Part shown: positions 4,401-6,870 of the stretch, in pieces
How positions within the stretch are numbered: the stretch's first letter is position 1
Layout: each line of letters starts with the position of its first letter
Assembly: GCA_964485695.1 (NCBI GenBank)
Contig: CAZAKZ010000229.1
Coordinates: forward strand, 1 to 6,870
DNA length: 6,870 bases
DNA from: CAZAKZ01 sp964485695
GTDB lineage: Bacteria; Planctomycetota; JAFGQW01
Reading direction: 5' to 3'
Made by a program: the position numbers and the translations under genes
Notes under the pieces: model-generated
What the model saw: only the letters and a program-made list of their open reading frames with translations
What the model was told of the DNA's origin: nothing
Database searches by the model: none

Positions 4401-5990
4401 TCATGGTCGGCCGTTGTCGAGAATCGCCTGCAGAGCCGCGACAAGCACGTCCTCGGAACATACACCGACGAAACGTTCCACTACTTCCCCGTCCTTGAGC
4501 AGCAACAGGGTCGGGATGGCGAGAATGCCCAAGCCCGCTGGCGTCGCGGGCGATTCGATGACGTTCAGTTTCGCAATTCTTGCTTTGTCTCCGACGTGTT
4601 CGGCGACGCGCTCAAGAATCGGCGCCTGTGCCACGCAGGGGTTACACCAGGGCGCCCAGAAATCCACCAGCGTCACACCCTCGAGGGTCTGGACCTTGAA
4701 ATTGTGGTCGTTCAACTCCACGACCGCTTTCCCATTCGTCGCATCTCGCTCTCCCTGATCTGCGGATGATTGATCGACGCGCTCCACGGCCGCCGTGGCC
4801 TTCTGCGTCGTGAGGCTCAACGCCTGCTCGAGATCGGTGATGATGTCGTCGACGTTCTCGATACCTACGGACAGCCGCACCAAGCCGTCGGTGATATGGC
4901 CGCGCCGCCGCGCTTCGGATCCTATCGATGCGTGGGTCATGCTGGCCGGGTGCTGGATCAGCGTCTCCACGCCACCCAGACTCACCGCCAAGGTGCAAAG
5001 CTCGACCGCGTTCATGAGCTTCCTGCCCGCCTCGACGCCGCCCTTCAAGCCGAAGCTGATCATGCCGCCGGAGCCAGACATCTGCTTTCGGGCGATCTCG
5101 TACTGCGGATGGTCACTCAAGCCCGGGTACCGCACCCATTCAACAGCCGGGTGCTCAGCAAGGAACGCTGCAACTTGCTGGGCATTCTTACAGTGCCTGT
5201 GCATCCGGAGGGCCAGCGTCTTGATTCCGCGATGAACAAGAAAGGCCTCGAGTGGGGACAGCACGCCACCCAACTGGTTTAGCATCTGACGGATAGCCTT
5301 GTGACGACCCGCGTCGTTGACGACGATGATGCCACCCACGACATCCGCGTGACCGTTCAGAAACTTGGTGAGGCTATGCACCACGATATCTGCACCCCAA
5401 CGGATTGGCTGCTGAAGAATCGGGCTCATGAAGGTGTTGTCAACGACCACCAAGGCCCCCCTCTCGTGCGCGAGCCGGCAGATGGCCTCGAGGTCGGTGA
5501 TCACCAGCGTCGGGTTTCCCGGGGTCTCGATGAACACTACTTTCGTGTTGGGCCGCAAGGCTTGTTGGACCGCATCGAGGTCTGAGGTCGCGACGATGGA
5601 TGCTTCGATGCCGCCGCGAGCCAGTACGGTCTCGACGAGAGTGCAGGTGGGGCCGTACACGACGTCGCTCAAGATTATGTGGTCGCCCGTCTTCAGGAGG
5701 GACACGAGCGTCGTATGGATGGCGGCCATTCCGCTGCTGCAGGCGAGCGCCCCGTGGCCGCCCTCAAGAACGGCAACACATTTCTCCAAAGCCTCCACAG
5801 TCGGATTGCCCATGCGGGAGTAGATGTAGCCGGGCATCTCTCCGGCGAAAAGGGCGGCCCCATGATTGGCATCGGTGAACGCGAAAGTGGAGGTCTGGTA
5901 GATTGGCGGCGTCACTGGGCCGAACTGATACTGATCGACTCCGGCGTGAACCGCCTGGGTCTCTGGCGTCGCTCCATTATGATGCGTCAT
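4401..5990 (-). CDS. PLP-dependent methionine gamma-lyase/cystathionine gamma-synthase-type enzyme fused to thioredoxin, 529 aa
   Basis: ATG 5990 is preceded by GGAGG 9 bases upstream. Residues 1-391 are a complete Cys/Met-metabolism PLP enzyme: YIYSRMGNPT (55-64, phosphate-binding Tyr/Arg), SSGMAA (85-90), VVVDNTF (181-187) and HSLTKFLNGHADVVGG (205-220) with the PLP-binding Lys at 209. GGVLSP, GIKTL and QHPASMTHA (346-354) resemble methionine gamma-lyases most. The lyase active-site loop Cys (YGC) is replaced by Pro (YGP, 112-114), so the true reaction may be gamma- or beta-elimination or gamma-replacement on Cys, Met or homoserine esters. After a charged linker (about 392-421) comes a full thioredoxin domain (422-529): VDFWAPWCNPC with redox Cys 449 and 452, and the cis-Pro in AIPTL (491-495). 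Asn replaces the usual Gly inside the CxxC. No stop or frame change separates the two domains, and no in-frame ATG with a ribosome binding site opens the thioredoxin part. It is likely cytosolic; neither end has a signal peptide. Confidence 0.9.
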   Translation of the reverse strand: MTHHNGATPETQAVHAGVDQYQFGPVTPPIYQTSTFAFTDANHGAALFAGEMPGYIYSRMGNPTVEALEKCVAVLEGGHGALACSSGMAAIHTTLVSLLKTGDHIILSDVVYGPTCTLVETVLARGGIEASIVATSDLDAVQQALRPNTKVVFIETPGNPTLVITDLEAICRLAHERGALVVVDNTFMSPILQQPIRWGADIVVHSLTKFLNGHADVVGGIIVVNDAGRHKAIRQMLNQLGGVLSPLEAFLVHRGIKTLALRMHRHCKNAQQVAAFLAEHPAVEWVRYPGLSDHPQYEIARKQMSGSGGMISFGLKGGVEAGRKLMNAVELCTLAVSLGGVETLIQHPASMTHASIGSEARRRGHITDGLVRLSVGIENVDDIITDLEQALSLTTQKATAAVERVDQSSADQGERDATNGKAVVELNDHNFKVQTLEGVTLVDFWAPWCNPCVAQAPILERVAEHVGDKARIAKLNVIESPATPAGLGILAIPTLLLLKDGEVVERFVGVCSEDVLVAALQAILDNGRP

Positions 5991-6152
5991 GGATCACATC
6001 CTCCGTCAATGGCCGCATGGCCTGGACTCCGTCGGCGCTGTCGACTTCAGGCTGACATCGAACGCTCCTCTCGACGTATCCACGACCATCCCACTTTGCA
6101 GTCAGTCAAACGGACGCGTCGCACATGGTTGGGTGAGCGAGAAGGCCCTGAT

Positions 6153-6488
6153 TCAGATATGGATATGTATGTCATCATTCATGAGGCAGACCAGCTTGAT
6201 ACTCGAAAAAGGAATGAACTGTTTCACCGGGGCATCTTCCACTTTCTGATACTCCTTGTCGTCCTCGGCAGCGACGATGACAAGGTCGTCATAAACATTG
6301 AGGATTTTCGACCTGTGAAAACTTGGCTTGATCTGGTGCCCTAGAGGAATACCTTTCATCGACTCTGGATGGCTCAAGGTGACGACCCTACCTACCAGAG
6401 CATGGAGCAAGTCGTATAGGGACCGAATCGCCGATTTTTTCTGCTCGATCGGAGCATTGGTGATGACAGCTGTGTGGGCCTGAATCAT
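6153..6488 (-). CDS. Hypothetical protein, 111 aa
   Basis: ATG 6488 follows AGGAG at 8 bases, which supports this start over an upstream extension to 6572 that would run through a palindrome-rich leader. The N-terminus (about 15-36) is a probable helix leading into LLHALVGRVVTLSHPES. Then come strand-like segments HRSKILNVYDDLVIVAAED (58-76) and PVKQFIPFSSIKLVCL (87-102), ending in an unusual DDIHIHI tail. A helix followed by a G-(K/R)-x-V-x-L strand and closing IPFSSI strand recalls small SH3/Sm-like barrels, but this is an impression of fold, not a family match. No signal peptide or membrane helix is seen. Codon use is more A/T-rich than in the neighbouring lyase gene, which may mean a different origin. 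It is followed by the lyase-thioredoxin gene on the same strand after 162 bases, so a shared transcript is possible but not shown. Confidence 0.7.
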   Translation of the reverse strand: MIQAHTAVITNAPIEQKKSAIRSLYDLLHALVGRVVTLSHPESMKGIPLGHQIKPSFHRSKILNVYDDLVIVAAEDDKEYQKVEDAPVKQFIPFSSIKLVCLMNDDIHIHI

Positions 6489-6522
6489 GATTTTCACTCC
6501 TCTCTGGATTATTGCTTCTACC

Positions 6523-6535
6523 GATCCATTGGATC
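6523..6535. promoter_or_regulatory. GATCCA-T-TGGATC palindrome in leader of 111-aa gene
   Basis: A 13-base near-perfect palindrome lies 35 bases upstream of the start at 6488. The position suits an operator or part of a leader structure. No regulator is identified. Confidence 0.35.
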
Positions 6536-6568
6536 CGATGCTCGAAGCCGGATGCCGGACAAGTAATA

Positions 6569-6615
6569 TCACTGACCTAGATTCGAGACTACAACGCGAA
6601 TCTCCTCGTCAGTGA
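6569..6615. promoter_or_regulatory. Two-part 15-bp hairpin upstream of 111-aa gene
   Basis: The outer arms TCACTGAC (6569-6576) and GTCAGTGA (6608-6615) form 8 perfect pairs. The inner arms AGATTCG (6579-6585) and CGAATCT (6597-6603) form 7 more. An unequal internal loop (2 and 4 bases) separates them, and the terminal loop is 11 bases. It sits 81-127 bases upstream of the 111-aa start and has no adjacent T-run. It could be an RNA leader, a bidirectional transcript end or a folded single-strand recombination site. Confidence 0.65.
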
Positions 6616-6657
6616 ATCTGAGGGAGAATCGGCAACAGGAGGTGTCTCAAGTGCCGT

Positions 6658-6680
6658 GCCGGATTTTGCAATTTTCCGGC
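6658..6680. repeat. GCCGGA/TCCGGC inverted repeat
   Basis: Six-base arms (6658-6663, 6675-6680) flank an A/T-rich centre containing TTGCAA. The frame opened by GTG 6651 passes through it. It is operator-like, of unknown role. Confidence 0.4.
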
Positions 6681-6787
6681 TAACCGAGAAAATCAATCCG
6701 ATGGGCCAGGCTTGAAGCTGAAGTCGCGCTCAGTAGGTGCGGCCCGCCAGTTTGTCATGGATCTGATTCTGATGCAGCAATCGTAGA

Positions 6788-6802
6788 CTGCCAATTTGGC
6801 AG
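6788..6802. promoter_or_regulatory. CTGCCAATTTGGCAG palindrome
   Basis: Seven-base arms surround a single central base, giving a perfect 15-base palindrome. It shares its core with the hairpins at 3862-3874 and 3902-3920. It is a likely operator; no regulator is identified. Confidence 0.5.
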
Positions 6803-6831
6803 GACCGGGCAGAGCTAGCTGTGCTCTCCAA

Positions 6832-6843
6832 GGACATATGTCC
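6832..6843. promoter_or_regulatory. GGACATATGTCC perfect 12-bp palindrome
   Basis: This is a perfect dyad lying about 42 bases to the right of the palindrome at 6788-6802. It is symmetric enough for a dimeric helix-turn-helix regulator such as a CRP/FNR-type protein, but no such regulator is in the window, so that is a guess. Confidence 0.45.
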
Positions 6844-6870
6844 GATAAACATGCACGAGTTTGTCCGGCG

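Larger units (their letters stand above)
6489..6870. other. Gene-free, palindrome-rich stretch
   Basis: No gene is supported in these 382 bases. They contain at least five inverted repeats, described separately. An AGGAGG at 6638-6643 precedes a GTG at 6651 that opens only a 10-codon frame ending in TAA at 6681-6683. The left part is the leader of the 111-aa gene. The right part may be the control region of a plus-strand gene beyond the window. Confidence 0.5.

Noticed and set aside
4401..4727. Separate thioredoxin gene
   Set aside because: No in-frame ATG or ribosome binding site separates it from the lyase; the nearby ATGs are out of phase. An internal GTG cannot be fully excluded.
4222..4758. 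Plus-strand open frame of 178 codons opposite the thioredoxin domain
   Set aside because: It is antisense to strongly recognisable lyase-thioredoxin sequence and its composition (Ser/Arg/Pro-rich) is typical of a shadow frame.
5679..6344. Plus-strand open frame of 221 codons
   Set aside because: It lies antisense to the lyase N-terminus and the 111-aa gene, crosses their intergenic gap and shows no motif.
6569..6615. Integron attC site
   Set aside because: The folded shape is suggestive, but the GTTRRRY and complementary RYYYAAC boxes are absent and there is no integrase or cassette context.
6797..6812. Sigma54 -24/-12 promoter starting at TGGCAG
   Set aside because: The spacing between GG and GC is 9 rather than 10 bases and the -12 element does not match.
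6851..6870. ATG at 6851 as the start of a gene leaving the window
   Set aside because: Only a few codons are visible, and no ribosome binding site lies at a suitable distance.
1..6870. CRISPR array, tRNA or rRNA genes, transposase
   Set aside because: No regularly spaced repeats, cloverleaf pattern, rRNA core or transposase motif was seen on either strand.

Overview
The window is GC-rich bacterial DNA. It shows Gram-negative features: a lipoprotein signal with a Cys lipobox, a polytopic NapH/NosR-type ferredoxin membrane protein, and Shine-Dalgarno-led genes. The mix of parts (a MinD-superfamily ATPase remnant, a NapH-like protein, a VCBS/FG-GAP-like lipoprotein and a PLP C-S lyase) would suit Desulfobacterota, Myxococcota or a related environmental lineage. 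No taxonomic marker is present, so this is a weak inference. No tRNA, rRNA, CRISPR array or transposase was seen.

Layout, left to right. (1) 46-465, minus: a 139-aa protein with an integrase-like alpha-helical N-terminal region, with a good sigma70-type promoter at 504-531. (2) 629-802, plus: an unrecognised 57-aa basic/helical protein that runs tail-to-tail into the next gene. (3) 711-2903, minus: one long reading frame cut by a single in-frame TAA at 2676-2678. Upstream of the stop is the N-terminus of a sugar-phosphate nucleotidyltransferase (2676-2903). Downstream, starting at a GTG with its own ribosome binding site (2639), is the rest of that domain, fused in frame to a six-helix membrane protein with two CxxxCP motifs and two 4Fe-4S clusters. 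(4) 3107-3526, minus: a small lipoprotein with Asp-rich calcium-loop-like repeats. (5) 3527-3992: a gene-free stretch with several hairpins. (6) 3993-4235, plus: an internal fragment of a MinD-superfamily P-loop ATPase, clearly a remnant. (7) 4401-5990, minus: a single frame joining a methionine gamma-lyase/cystathionine gamma-synthase-type enzyme to a complete thioredoxin domain (WCNPC). (8) 6153-6488, minus: a 111-aa protein of unknown function. (9) 6489-6870: a gene-free stretch dense in inverted repeats, including a two-part 15-bp hairpin and two near-perfect palindromes.

The region looks like an accessory or decaying segment: gene remnants, an interrupted gene and odd fusions sit beside intact short genes. 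The most interesting items are the C-S lyase-thioredoxin fusion, which suggests coupling of PLP-dependent sulfur chemistry to dithiol/disulfide exchange, and the interrupted nucleotidyltransferase-ferredoxin fusion whose nucleotidyltransferase half has lost its expected catalytic residues. A palindrome of form CTG(C/T)CA-N3-TGGCA recurs at three places in the two gene-free stretches and may be a shared operator. All family assignments come from motif recognition by eye; no database search was possible.
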